Part shown: piece by piece, positions 27,841-42,000 of the stretch
Layout of the letters: every line of letters starts with the position of its first letter
How positions within the stretch are numbered: position 1 is the stretch's first letter
Origin: Theobroma cacao
Lineage: Eukaryota; Streptophyta; Magnoliopsida; Malvales; Malvaceae
Length of the DNA: 64,000 bases
Direction of reading: 5' to 3'
Assembly: GCF_000208745.1 (NCBI RefSeq)
Contig: NC_030853.1
Coordinates: 22,651,060 to 22,715,059 of the forward strand
The notes under the pieces: model-generated
The model's database searches: none
What the model saw: only the letters and a program-made list of their open reading frames with translations
What the model was told of the DNA's origin: nothing
Made by a program: the position numbers and the translations under genes

Positions 27841-28723
27841 ATGGCGACGGCTCAGTTTCAAATCAGCGGACGCAAACCTCTCCAAGCAAAGAATTTTGCA
27901 GCCACCGGCAACAACAACATTGCGGTAGTGAGCAAGGAAGGCTCAAAGATTAAGAAGTCAAAGCCCAAACAAGGTCAAGAAAGGATGGGGGTGGAGATCT
28001 GGGTGGCGGACGAGTCCAACAAGGAGAACCTGAACCAGAACCATCCTCATATTCCCACGTACGCTAAGCCTACACCGGCGAAGAAGATTGAGGCGTTGGA
28101 TTTGGATTCATCGTTGGCAGAGGAGCTCAGCGCCATCAGGAAGAAGCTGGAGCGGCTGAGGTTGGATAAGGAGAAGACGGAGAGGATGTTCAAAGAGAGG
28201 GATGCTGTGCTGCATTTCCAAACGAAGGAGCTGGAAGACAGAGGTCAGATTCAGAAACAGCTCGAAATAGAGGTTGATAGGTTGTTCAGATTAAAGGAGC
28301 TCAAATCTTATTGCATGGTAATTAAATTAAGCAACCTGGGTGGCTCTTAACAATAGAAATCTCTGATTTTGTATCTTGCAAATCAAACGAAATTGACTTC
28401 ATTAATTTGTTGGCATTGGTTTTGAATCAGAGGATATCTCCAATAAAATCTCTGAGGGAGAGACAACAGGATGATAAGAAGATTAACGGAGGGCAATTGC
28501 ATTCGCTGGTAAGTTATTTGACAACAAGTAACTTGTATTAAACAGAGTCAAACTGTACTGAAATCCACAATTTTGCATTTCTTTCTAATTTGTATCGTAT
28601 TTCAATAATCTTCAGGAAATAAAAGCTGAAGATTCAGAGGAAGAATCCGTAGATGAAAACACATTGCAGAGTCCAACGCCATCAGATTCTTCTGAATTTC
28701 ATATAGAGAATAATGATGATTAA
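27841..28723 (+). CDS. Small coiled-coil protein, function unknown
   Basis: Three exons: 27841-28317, 28431-28508 and 28616-28723, all phase 0, giving 220 residues. The N-terminal 80 residues are basic and disordered, with KIKKSKPKQGQ and then ESNKEN, a possible APC/C KEN-type degron. Residues about 95-155 form a predicted coiled coil (LAEELSAIRKKLERLRLDKEKTER and following, Leu/Lys/Glu heptads). A short conserved-looking motif RISPIKSLRERQ follows, then an acidic Ser-rich tail (EDSEEESVDEN). The start is the first ATG in frame with good context (AAGAATGGCG). The composition resembles small nuclear or microtubule-linked plant proteins, but I do not recognise the family. The gene is real on splice and frame evidence. 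Confidence 0.75.
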
Positions 28724-29717
28724 AAATCATGTCCAAAGAGCTTTTTCATTTTGCTTTTGTGTTTCTTCTTTATTTGCTGGAGAGGAATGGTGGTTGGATC
28801 TCCTGTTTCGTTTTGAAAGAAAATGGAATATAATATCTCATTATAGTAACTCTTGTTGGGAATTCAAATTCTGAGGCGCTCCTCTTTGACTAAAATCTTT
28901 CAATCCTTTCTTCCTTAGGTATAGGGCCCCACAGCCTTAGAGGTATGGCTGGAGCTGCTAGCTTTATATACCGGGTAGAATCAATGCATAACGATGCAGC
29001 CATGGACAGAAGACTGTAATCGTCATGATCGTATCAACTCTTCATATTGCTTGGTGAAACCGCCTAGGAAAATTTGAACAGGCCAAACAAATTATCTGAA
29101 GCTCAAGCATGTTTTCTTCTTTCATCCAAAGCTTATGTTACGTAGCAGGGTGACCACAAGATTGTGACTTGTCACATGTAATCACTGTAAAAAAAATTCA
29201 TGGAAATGATAGAAAAGTAACAGCCATTGGAAAACTCAAAGCATGCCTCTATATAGCACTGTTGTTGGTACGCTAAGAAATTAAGCAGGCCTAATTCTAC
29301 AACTAGCATCCTCCCTACCCTTAGGAAAAGAATACATCTAAAGGGGTAATGATAAAAAAAACAAGCATGATGCACTTCACATGAGATGCCTTCTACAACC
29401 AGACGCTGACATTAACATATAGCCAACATGAGTTTCTAGTTGCATCCAAGCTCATCTTTGCAACAAGGCGGGCCTCTGTGTTCAGGAAGAGTGGAAGGTA
29501 TGGAAGCACCTAAGATGTGAAACATCTGAGTCATGATTTTGCACAATCATCCCTCAAACACCTAGTTATCTCTAAATGAAAGTGCCTACAGCGGATAAAT
29601 ACGAATGAAAGTTTATTTCAAAGTCAATGACCACAAACTCAAGAAAAATGGAATAGAAGCATCCAAGATGATCAACCCTACATGTGCGCTGCCTGAATGA
29701 CAGATCTCCTGATTCCA
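28724..29717. other. Spacer between the coiled-coil gene and TFIIS
   Basis: Contains the 3'UTRs of two convergent genes. No other coding or repeat signal was recognised. Confidence 0.55.
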
Positions 29718-32061
29718 CTAACAGAATTTCCAACGGTTGTTGCAGTTTACACACGTTACATAGGTTGTCATAGGTTCATCTGCACTCCTTGTCTGCATTT
29801 GATAGTAAGTGGTCTTGCGTTGACCGCAACGACCACACTTAAATTGATCCGTTGTCGCCTTTGGTGCTCCTCCACGTTCACAATCAAATAGAGCTTTTTC
29901 TTTAATTTCATTGTTTTCACGTTGCCTTTGCTCGCTGGCCATTTCCTCTGGGGTCATAGTAATAAGCCTTTCGGGCTTCACTTCTCCCAGAAGAACCTTC
30001 CTCCTTAAATCTGGGTTGTTTGGATCCTTCATGTTGAACATTATAGATCTGTACTTAAATTTCTGGGTGCCATTAGATCTACCCATCTTTTCAAACATCA
30101 CAGATTCTACAGATACAGCAACCCGGATGGGATCACAAGCGTTCACTTGATCCAATATGTCCTCATCAGCCTCACTGGGAACTTTAGACAAGGCCTCTAC
30201 AAGAATCTCCCGAAATTTGTCACGCAAAGGATCATTACATTTAACCATTGACGTCAATTTAGGGGGACCCGCAGGTGGCTGTGATGGTTTCTTTACATCC
30301 GATGCTTGTCTCTCATCCCTATAAGTCTTTTCAACCTTAACAGTCTCTCTCCGATCTGTTTTCTCAGACATTACAGTATCTCCATTTGCTTCGTTTTTCT
30401 CAACTTTGATGGGTTTTGTTGAATCACTTTTAGATACTTTCTCAATCTTTACCGTTTCTGTATTGGAGATCTTTTCGGCCGTCACAGCACTTGGCTTCTG
30501 AATTTTCTCAACCTTGACAGCACTAGTGGTGCCATTTTTCTTACTCTTGGTAGTCTCTTCAATAACAATTTTTTTCCACAACTCAAGCAAGTCAGAAGCC
30601 ACAGTATGGATATTCTCCCTAGGATGCTTTGTGAGAGGCCGAAGCTTTTTTCCAACCTGTAATATGTATGGGAGTTAAGATTTTTTAAATTATACACATT
30701 CACCAACATACATGGAACCAGGTACATAACAACATGAAGAAGAAGCGGATGACGGTGACCATCATCAGATCAGACTACAACTATAACTACTTGCAATAAT
30801 ATCATCAGTCAGAAGCAACAATTATATCTTCAAAAAGATATAATTAAAATATAACTACTTGCAACGATAGTTCATAGTTGTAATAACTGGGATATTTTAA
30901 GGCTTTATCCTATACCAACATTGGCCTCTTTATTAGTATAAAAACGTACATGATACATTTTTTTCATGATAAATCAACACATGTGAAAAATAAACAAAAA
31001 GAAAAAACACACCTGTCGGTTTTCATTCACAACTATTTCAAAAATTATAAAACACAAAAGCTTTTAACATACGTGATGGGGGAGAAAATGTGATGCTACA
31101 AAAGGTGGATGGAAAATGAAGGAAAGAAACACTTTATTCCTTTACTTGGTAAGAAAGGAAAGTGAGGACAAACAAAAATGCGATGCACAGATATATTCCC
31201 TATAACCCAACAAACAAATTGAGGGTAGGGAAAATGAGGAAGACACAAGATTTATTCTAAGATTTTTTGTTATTTACTCCTAATTATATGAGAAACAAGA
31301 GGGAAACAGCACAATTTTGGAAAAAAAAATAAAGTTTTTTTATTCCCTGCGCTCTATTTTTATTCCTAACTTTATATTAATCTACTTCTCTATGATTCCT
31401 TCTAGTCACAATCATGCCATAAAGGGGAACTTTCCTTAGGAAATAATATAATAAATTTAAGTATCCCTATAATTTGTTCAGAAAGAAATGCAATTTAACT
31501 GTGCTAAGAATCTAAAAACCAGCATTGTGGACACCAAATTGTATATGTGTGAATGTGTGCAAAATCAAAAGATTCAAGCAGTTTCTAATTTACCTAATTA
31601 TTTTATCTATACTTAAATTAACACATAACAATCAATTAAATCCTCCTCTGAAGTTTATAAACTGTACAGCTGGTATATAATCATTTAAAGGAAAAGAAAG
31701 GTTAATTTTTCAACCAACCAAAAAACAAAAAAATTTCGAAAAGGGAATTAGTTGTGCTCCTAATCTGCAGTCACAAAACTAAAATAAAAATATAACTCAG
31801 AGACAAATTTAAATCTAGACATGCGATAATTGCTTCATCAGTATTAAAAGATAACAAAATATATATTAATTTGGGGGAGGAGGAAACTGAAGAAACCTGA
31901 GTAGAAACAAGAATATCGTAAGTGACAGGGAAAGCCTTGAGCTGCTTCAAGGCGTCGACGCATCTGGAAACCTCAGGGCCGTTGGAGGAAACGGCATCGG
32001 TGGAGGCCAAATCAGCCGCTTTCTTGGCTGCCTCGAACAAATCCACTAGCTCCCTCTCCAT
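29718..32061 (-). CDS. TFIIS: Transcription elongation factor TFIIS (S-II)
   Basis: Stimulates RNA polymerase II to cleave backtracked transcripts and resume elongation in the nucleus. Two exons: 31897-32061 and 29718-30656, giving 367 residues; Arabidopsis TFIIS has 378. The N-terminal LW domain covers about 1-90. A Lys/Glu-rich linker (about 100-170) carries spaced VKVEK-like repeats. The central domain follows (DPLRDKFREIL...VLLGEVKPERLITMTPEEMAS). The C-terminal zinc ribbon has cysteines 329, 332, 357 and 360 and the catalytic Asp348-Glu349 pair in RSADEP. The ATG at 32059-32061 begins MERELVD. The single intron is 1240 bp. Two TGGGCT (site II-like) words lie 300-370 bp upstream. Confidence 0.95.
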
Positions 32062-35000
32062 CGCCAAAGCGGAATAACCCTAGAGTGAACAAACAGAAGA
32101 GATCTGGAGGAAGTCCTTTACTTTTAAAGGGAGACAGTAACCAACTCCGAGAGGAAGACAGAGGCTTTGGTTTTGTGTAGAATTTGTGTTGTGAGTCTGT
32201 TTTCTGTTTTGTTTGGTGTTTCGGACCGGACTGGGTCAATATCAAGGCGGAGAACTAAGGCAAGGTATTTTGGGAAAACTCGGATCCAACGGTGAATGTT
32301 CTCAGGGGCTTCTCTTTATCATAAGGGAATCGACGGTCTCTGATGATGCTTGTTTCGTTTCCTTCATTTGGGCTTTCCTCCTACTCCCATAGTCCTGGAC
32401 CTAGACTCATTTCGCTGCTGGGCTTTTATATCTCTTTTATGCTGTGTTTAGTATGACAAGAAGGGAAAAAACATAGAAAAAAGGAAAATTAAAAAGAAAA
32501 CAAAATTCTCTTTTATTTTTGTGGATTGGGCATGTTCTTTCCATTTTTATGAAACGCAAGTGGTGGTAGAAAATCTTAATCAATCTTATACCATATTAAA
32601 ATTATTCAATTTAGTTGATTTTTCCCCTTTTGTAAAAATTTATTTGCACATTTTTTTCAATAAATTGAATGACGTAAACATTATTTTTTGTCTTTTTCTG
32701 AAAAATATGTGGTATTGAAATATGTTTTCATTCTTTATGCACTTAACATATTCTTATCAATTGCTTACTCGTTATTGATAGTGATACAATACTAAATAAG
32801 CTACTAAAATGGAAAACTCGTATTTTTTTATATATAAAATGAATCTTTATTTTATAATCTTTATTCAAATAAACATTTATATTAATAGCAAGATGTGATC
32901 ATACATTTCATATTCATAGTCGTTAAACTCACAATTAATTAATATTTTTCATATTTGTAACAAATGATATTGTTTTTTTAAATAATAAAATAAATTAATT
33001 GAGAAAATCTTTTTAATTTTTTTATTTGATCAATTTTGTCATATCAAACAACAAACTATTTCGATGTCCATGTAAATTGAACAATAATGAAAATCACATA
33101 GTATACATGACATTGATTAATCAACATGAGGACTTATTAAGGTATAAATTTTAAAATATGAATTTACTTAAATCAATAAAAGAATAAAAGAGTTTTATTT
33201 AAAAAAATAAAAAATTAAGGATTTATTTAGTAATTTAGTCATTTACCTTTTTCCGCTAGTTTTTTTTAAATATAATTTGTCAATCTGATTTTTTTTTCTT
33301 TGGATTCTTTCTTTAAAATGCATGATCATTTTTTGTCTTTATAATATGGATCTTTTTTTTTTTTTGAAAACTAAAGGAAAAGCCATTTGAACTTAATCTA
33401 AATTAAGGGCTTGATTCTTAACTTATTTTGAGTTTCTATGTCTCGCGAGAAAAAAAAAATAAAAGGCCCCTTAATAATAAAAGTTCTTGCAATTGCGCTT
33501 ACAACCAATTTTAATTACAAGTAAATTTCTTAGGTGAATATTAAATTTACGAAGAGTATTTACAGCGCCGACTGAGATAACATTCACAGAAAAATTTTAT
33601 AATTAATAAGGAGCAAAAAAAATTTTATAATTAATATGTATTAATTTTTTTTATACAGAAAAAGTTACTTTAGCGCCAAACGTCCTCTTGTGAGCCGTTG
33701 GATTGGCTTGGAGGTTAAACATTCTTTCTACCTAATAACATTACCCATATTTTGTTCATATAGAGAAAGGGATTTTGAATTTTTACATGGAGAATTCTGT
33801 TTTTCTAATTAAAAAAAATCGTTCACCAATAATTAATTGAATAGTATAAATACGTTACCGTTTGAAAAGTTGAAACACTTGATAAACTCCAAAAAGTAGA
33901 AAAGGATCACATTTATCTTCCATTGAGCGGAAATTCACTTTTTCTAGAAAATTACTACGGGGGTAAAGTGAAATTCGACTATCGATGAAATTTTTGGCAA
34001 GACAAAGATTTCCAGAGGCAGAAGTTGGAAGACAGTTGCACACGTTTCTGAGTTGCGAACATCTTTGTTGAGTGAGAAATCAGCAAAAGCCCAAAACTAG
34101 GAGAAGAAGAAGAAGAAGAAGATCGAGAAGCAGCAGTCCTGTCTCTGTCCTCCCTGCAAATCCCCATCTCAGCCACGCAATTTCTGGTCCCACCCCCTGC
34201 CTCGATCAGACGGCAAAAAATAGATAGGTTTCACAAGAAGCCAGAGCCGTAGGGGCATTTCCGGAAATTAAGGATCCACAGCGTGTAGGCGATAGGGACA
34301 ATCCGAATCATTTCTTTTTAAAGTGAATACGGAGGAGAGCCAACCGAAAACGGCGTTGGAAAGTCGAAAGCTTGTGAAACTGAAAGCAGGCGCAGGTGGT
34401 AGACGTTTTCTGGTACGTTGGGGACAGTATTGGAAATTTAAATTATAAGGGAGACACGGACACGCAACCGTGAAAACGGCAACACCAAGTTTCATAGGAG
34501 CTTCGCTCGGTGCCTGCTTTCTTTTCTTTCTCAGGTGATAGATCCGTTTCCTTCTCAATTTACCATTTTTTACTTTTACTGATGGTACAAACATGAATTG
34601 AAAGACTAAACTAAACATAAGAAAAAAAAAAAAAAAGTCTTACCCAATTTTGTTTAACAGTTGACGTAAGTTACTTTTGGTAATTCACTCTTTATCAGAT
34701 GAATATTAAAATAGTTTTCCTTATATGGGCTACATTATGTAAGTAACTTTTACGTATGAATATGATGTATTAATTATTTAATTATTTTATTTAATGAGAA
34801 TTTGATAAGTTATTTTTCTTACAAGGGTAAATCTGAGTATAGTAGTACTAAATAGTTTATGTAATTTGATAAATAAGTATATAGTATAGTTAAATTAAAG
34901 GCAAAAACAAAAAAAAAAAGAGAAAGAAAAAGAAAAAAGAACAAAAAATGGGGATGTTATAATTATTATTGATATGAATGCCTTATGATGATGATGTTGG

Positions 35001-36045
35001 TATGGTAGTAGAAGTGAAGGAGGAAACAAGATCCATGATCTTGATCTGCCATTTGCATTTGCATTTGGGCAAAAATTAAATCCAAAAAAGAAAAGGAAAA
35101 AAAAATCAAAGTGGGGGAGGAACCAGGCCAGCCAACCCAATCCCATAAGGAAAAAAGAGTGCCAAAGCCAAGATTGGTGCTTTACCACCCGTCTCGCTTC
35201 CGATTTCCTCGCATTTCGTGCCCTTTCTAACAAAACTTAACTTTCCCATTTCTCTCAATCGATCCGATCTCTGCCTTCTCAGGTTTTTAGATCTCTTCCT
35301 TCTTCTCTTTTTTCTCTGCCTGCCATTTCACTATTATTTCGTTTTCAGTGCGTTGATTCGTGCTTTGCTCTTCTCCCGAGACGATAACCCTTCTCTTCAA
35401 TTTCTATATTTTAATCTTAATTTTTCTTTAATTCGTGAATTAGGGTTTTCAGGGCTGTGTTAAAAATAAATGCTAGGACTATTGTCATAGCCATATCTAT
35501 CATTTGGAGGTATTTTTTTGTCAGTGTGTGTTTCTAGCTTTGGCATTATATTGAAGAGAGGAGATCCGTGGAGGCCTGAGTTGAGTTGTTTCTATCTGGA
35601 TCCCATCAGAGATCTGTCAACGTTCCAATTAATTTCTTCCACAGAGCTCTTCCTTTTCTTTCCATTGATTTTGTGACATTGTAGATTTTCTGTGGGGCCT
35701 GTACTGAATTTGCTGCTGCTGCTGCTATTGCTGTTGCCTCTGGTTCGACGATTGCATAGGGCTCTATGCCCTCTTTGTCTTCTCTGCATTTGTTATCTTG
35801 AGCTGCATTGTTCATTGTTTATGTCTTAAATGAAGAAATGAGATAGTTGGCAAAGTGGGCAAAATGGGGATTTGGGGATGTAATTTTGGTACAAATTCAC
35901 CGGCTTGTTTAATTTTGCCGGGGACGGGAACATAGAAGAAGGGAGAGTTAGTTACCTAACAGGCTTATAGTAGTTCTAGCATATAATATAATACTTTATA
36001 GAATTCTCCAATGGGGACGGTTACATGGGAGAATTTGTATTACTT
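32062..36045. other. Divergent promoter region between TFIIS and ALA1
   Basis: 32062-32250 is TFIIS leader and proximal promoter. From 32450 to 33850 it is AT-rich with no recognised element. A (GAA)n tract lies at about 34102-34121 and a poly-A run at 34620-34636. From 35200 to 36045 is the pyrimidine-rich leader region of ALA1, with a candidate 5'UTR donor CTCAG|GTTTTT at 35282/35283. The matching acceptor could not be fixed. Confidence 0.5.
34102..34121 (+). repeat. (GAA)n microsatellite
   Basis: About six GAA units in an unannotated stretch. Confidence 0.8.
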
Positions 36046-39000
36046 ATGATTTCAGGGCACCCTTTACTGTCTTCATCCGAGTCTTCCTCTGTGGTGGTGC
36101 ATCGCCGGGGTAATTCCTCTTGCAACTTGCCTTCCTTTCGCTGCCTCTGCCACAATGTGTCTTTTTCTTCTTCCACATTCGATGAGACTCAGAGCAGATT
36201 TTTAGAGTTAAAAGACCAACAAGAAGAGGACCAGGAACAGGAAGAAACTGCTGTCTTTGCTGGAGCTGCTCCCCGTTCTCATTTGAAACCTCTTACCTCT
36301 CTTGCACATTCTCTTTCTGTTGCTACCTCGAAACAGTTGTATTCTGCTGACTCTGGTTTCTTTCAGCACTTCTCATTGGAATGCCCCACGAAGGATCGGG
36401 GAAGCCAGGTATCGTGGGGTTCCATGGAGCTGCACAACAACAATAATACTTGTACCACCTTTGATATTTCCAGGGGTTCATCTCTGGTGCAAGATAAGTT
36501 AAGTAAGTCCAGGAGGGTTCGCAACAAAAGCGTGGATTTTGATGATAATCTGTTATATTCGGGAAATCCCAGGTTGATCTACATTAATGATCCGAGGAGA
36601 ACAAATGACAAGTATGAGTTCACTGGGAATGAGATTCGGACAAGCAAATATACGCTCATCACTTTCTTGCCCAAGAACCTTTTCATTCAGTTTCATCGGG
36701 TTGCCTATTTGTATTTCCTGGCTATCGCTGCTCTCAATCAACTTCCACCTCTAGCAGTCTTTGGGAGAACCGTGTCTCTTTTCCCACTCTTGTTTGTGCT
36801 TTGTGTCACGGCAATTAAAGATGGTTATGAGGATTGGAGAAGACACAGGTCGGACCGTAATGAGAACAACCGAGAGGCCCTGGTTCTTCAGTTGGGGGGA
36901 TTCCGATTGAAGAAATGGAAAAAGATAAGAGCTGGGGAGGTTGTCAAGATCCATGCTCATGAGACAATTCCATGTGACATGGTTTTGTTAGGGACAAGTG
37001 ACCCTAGTGGACTTGCCTACATCCAGACCATGAATTTGGATGGTGAATCAAACCTGAAGACGAGATATGCGAGGCAGGAAACAGCTTCTTCAGTATTTGA
37101 AGGTTGTAATGTAACGGGGCTGATCAGATGTGAGCAGCCTAATAGGAATATCTACGAGTTCACAGCCAATATGGAGTTCAATGAACAAAAGTTCCCCCTC
37201 AGCCAATCAAACATTGTTTTGCGTGGTTGTCAGCTGAAGAACACTGATTGGATAATTGGCGTGGTGGTTTATGCCGGGCAGGAAACAAAAGCAATGTTAA
37301 ACAGTGCAGTATCCCCTGCAAAGCGAAGCAAATTGGAAAGCTACATGAACAGGGAAACCTTATGGTTGTCAATTTTCCTTCTTGTCATGTGTTCTGTTGT
37401 TGCTGTTGGGATGGGCCTTTGGCTTCATCGTCACAAGGACAAGCTTGATACCTTACCTTATTACAGAAAAAGATACCTAACAAATGGAAAGGATAAAGGG
37501 AAAACATACAGATATTATGGGATCCCTATGGAAACTTTTTTCTCCTTATTAAGTTCTATTATTGTCTTTCAGATAATGATACCAATCTCTCTTTATATTA
37601 CAATGGAGTTAGTTCGCTTGGGACAGTCTTATTTCATGATTGAAGATAAGCATATGTATGACAGCAACTCTGGTTCAAGGTTTCAGTGTAGATCATTGAA
37701 CATAAATGAGGACTTGGGTCAAGTACGATATGTCTTTTCAGACAAAACAGGCACCCTTACTGAAAATAAAATGGAATTCCGAAATGCAAGTGTCCATGGG
37801 AAAAATTATGGAAGCTCCAATCTCACAGATGACTTATCGGAGGAACATAACATCAGAGGTATAACATATTAAGCCCTTTGCCATCTGATAATGTTCTTTA
37901 CTATATACTATAATCTTGTAATTTAGGGTGTTGGTACTTGTTTGCTTTCACTTATGTTGTCCTTTTCTTTGTTCTTTCTATAATTATTGCAAATTTCAGC
38001 TTCTTTGTTATCCATGGATGTGCAGGATTGAATCTGCTCTTTTTTCGATAAATTTAAAATTCTTTTTAGGCATTCCTGCTTGCTTTGATTATTGACTTGA
38101 CAACTTAAGTGGACTTATCAACAAAATTTTTCTCACAACTTTCTGTTGAACTCTTGATGAGACAGTCTACTTAAATTTCTTTTCAGTTGTTTTTCTTATA
38201 TTTAATTTTCTGTGCATTCTTCAGGTAGCAAGACAATTCTTAAATTGTATGAATGATTGGTTAGGTTGTTAATAAGGTATGACTTTGTCTTTGATTGGGT
38301 TGCCTGGGTAGTCTATGCTGTTGCACCAGTCTCTTATTCGTGATAATAAGTTAAGTATCAACGAAAAATTCTTCTTCTTTTTTTATGCATTATCCTGTAA
38401 TGCTGTATCTTACACTGCTAGGAAGTTAGTTGATCATGTGTATAATGTTGATGATCTTGTAATTAGAGTAAATTGATCAGAACTGATTTCTGTGATGAGC
38501 ATGTGGTAATTCCTCCTTTTTATATGATCTTTGCAACTGCAGCTGTTCTTAGAAGCAGATGGAAGCTTAAGTCTGAAATTTCTATTGATTCTGAACTTCT
38601 GGACATGTTGCATAAAGATTTGCCTGGAGATGAAAGAATTGCTGCACATGAGTTTTTCCTCACCCTGGCTGCATGTAATACTGTGATCCCAATTGTTTCC
38701 CAGGATACTTCTTCTGGTCATGGACGAAGTGAATCATGGGAAGATGTGGAAGCTATTGATTATCAGGGTGAATCTCCTGATGAGCAAGCACTAGTTTCTG
38801 CAGCCTCTGCTTATGGGTACACTCTCTTTGAGCGAACATCAGGGCATATTGTGGTCGATATCAATGGAAATAAACTAAGGTATGTACTTCTTGTAGTTAG
38901 TTCTTATTTCTGTCTCCATGCAGCCAATGAGATCATTATCTATTGATCCTGCTCTATTTACTTTTCCAAGAATGAGTGTCGAGCGCTAAAGATTTGTTGT

Positions 39001-42000
39001 GTTGCTCAAATGGAACTTTCATGTTGCAGGTTGGATGTTTTGGGGTTGCATGAGTTTGACAGTGTGCGCAAGAGAATGTCAGTTGTTATAAGATTTCCCA
39101 ACAACACTGTCAAAGTGTTAGTGAAAGGTGCTGATACCTCAATGTTCAGCATTTTAGCAAAGGACACTGAGAGAGATGATCAGATTAGACAAGCAACTCA
39201 GAGTCATTTGACTGAATACTCGTCGGTAGGTCTCCGCACTCTTGTAGTTGCTGCAAAGGATCTTACAGATGCAGAACTTGAGCTGTGGCAATGCAGATAT
39301 GAAGATGCTAGCACTTCTTTGGTTGACAGAGCTGCAAAATTACGTCAAACAGCAGCTCTAGTAGAATGCAACTTAAATTTACTTGGTGCGACTGCAATTG
39401 AGGATAAGCTACAAGATGGTGTACCGGAAGCCATTGAGGCTCTTCGGCAGGCAGGAATTAAAGTCTGGGTTCTGACTGGAGATAAACAGGAAACAGCAAT
39501 TTCTATTGGTCTGTCTTGTAAACTTCTGACTGCAGATATGCAGCAAATAATCATAAATGGCAATTCAGAGGAGGAGTGTAGAAATCTTTTGGCTGATGCA
39601 AAGACTAGACATGGTGTGCAATCATCAAACAGAAAAAAGCAAAACTTGAAAAGGAAAAAGAACTCAGAAAATGGATATCTTGATATACTTGATGATACAA
39701 AATCTTCCAATGTGCTGCAGCGGCTTGCTGGAAGGGAAGAACTAGCTGTACGTGCACCCCTGGCACTCATAATTGACGGGAACAGTTTAGTCTATATATT
39801 GGAGAAGGATTTAGAATCAGAGGTAAGACTAATTTTGATTCTTAAGTAAGATTAATTGCTCATGGTATGGATAGTGTATTGTTTGGAAATGGTTCAATCT
39901 TTGAATTTTATTTTTTGACTGGCTTTCATATATGAATTTACTCTCATTGTTTCTTAATTCCTAAATATTTCTATTTCCTTTTTTACACCTTTCGACAGCT
40001 TTTCAGCATTGCAACTTCCTGTAGGGTAGTGCTATGTTGTCGTGTCGCGCCCTTGCAGAAAGCTGGAATTGTTGATCTTATCAAGAGCCGCACTGATGAC
40101 ATGACACTGGCTATTGGTGATGGTGAGTTTTCTTTTTGATGATTTCCTTTGCAGTTGCAAGCGAGGGCTCTGTTTAGACTGCATTTCCTTTGGTCTGGAG
40201 GTTCATTAGTTTCTGTACTTCACATGTTATAAGCTAATACTGATTTTTGAACACTGATTTCACTGGCTCTTTGTGGAATTGCATTTGAATTCGTCTACAA
40301 AACTCCTCTTGCTTAGTGAACCACTTTTTGTTTTTCTCTGTGCTCTTTCTTTTCTCTGATAATATGACATTTTGACAGGGGCTAATGACGTTTCAATGAT
40401 CCAAATGGCGGATGTTGGTGTTGGAATATGTGGTCAGGAAGGACGGCAGGCGGTGATGGCATCAGATTTTGCTATGGGCCAGTTTCGGTTTCTAAAAAGA
40501 TTACTTTTGGTGCATGGTCATTGGAATTATCAGCGTGTTGGTTACCTAGTTCTTTACAACTTCTACCGCAATGCTGTCTTTGTGTTGATGCTATTCTGGT
40601 ATGTACCATTTTCTTAATTGTGAATTTGAGCTTTCTAAAATTTGCTAGGTTCATGCTCAAAAAAAAAAAAATCCTAGGAAATTTCCCCTCAGGTCACTGA
40701 ATTTATATTAAATTCTCACTTTAGGTTTGCAAACTTCAATTTGTACCTATCAGGTTAACAAACTAAAAATTGTATCAAATTTGGTCATTTTGTCAATGAC
40801 CATTAAAATCAAGTGAATACTGATTTTGCAACTACATCAGCATCATCACTGGACCAACTTTTTTACTTTTCTTTTCTTTTTCCAGAGTTCTTTCACTCTT
40901 TCTACCCTCTGCCACCTTTTCTTCTTGACACACCTATTGATGGTGCCAGGAATACTCTGCCACCTAGCTATGAGTTTTCCTCTAATTTGTTGTTGTTTCT
41001 TTATCTTTTTCCTTTTCCAGGATCATTAGTCACTCTCTCTCCCTCTCTCAGATATTCTTTGTAGCCTCTCTCTAGACTTGCTACTTCTTTCCCTTTGTTC
41101 TCCTCTAAGTGCAGGGTGGCCAGTTGTTAGTACTGCTTCAGCCTGCCACTCCCCTTCATCATGTTTTCAACTCTCTTTTTCACTCTTTCTTCCTGTTGTT
41201 CGTTCTCATTTGTCTGCTATGACTTTCATTTTCTTGCTCCTCTCAATAATACAATCAAGATTCAAGAGAGAAAAAAAAAAGAGAAGGCTACGACCACCTT
41301 TATTTTTCTATAGTCATCACCTCCAACAGCCATTGAACCTGAAACCTGCAAATGAAGCCAAAATCAAGAAAGAAAGGTGAATTGGTAGTTAGCAACTGGC
41401 AATGGATGTGTGGATAAAGAAGGCAGAAAGAGGTCAGAGAGAAAGCATGTGAAGGGACGAAAAAAATAAAGAATAAGAAGCAAAAGGAAAAAGAAAAAAA
41501 GTGGGTTTAGAGTACCCACTATAAGCCGACATGGATGCCGATGTGGCTCCACATCAGCATTTTTTTCATCACAAAAATTTTAATGGTAATTGATGGATTG
41601 ACAAATTTGAGACAATTTTGTAGTTTGCTGATTTGATTGGCACAAATTGAAGTTCAGTGACCTAAGTGGCAAGTTGGTATAAGATTAGTGACCTCTGGTG
41701 CAGTTTATGCGATTATTTTTTTCTACAATTGAGGCACTTCTGCCATTCTTTGGTGGAGAAGCATTTGATACCTTGTAATTCTTCATGTTCGTCATCCTTG
41801 AGTATCAAGGTTTGATATGCGACACATTTTTTTGGTTGCAATTTCTCATCGTAATCAGTTATGAACTGTTGGTCTGCTCCTACACATTTATAACTGTTGT
41901 TGGATGTTTAAGGAAATTTTAACTAGATTGTTTCTGTTTTATCCAAAATGACTTTTGATGTAATATAAGATAGGCTTCCTAATGACTAACACTGTTTCTT

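Noticed and set aside
34268..34618. Open frame of 116 codons upstream of ALA1 (minus strand)
   Set aside because: Basic, irregular composition without a recognisable domain. No supporting splice structure.
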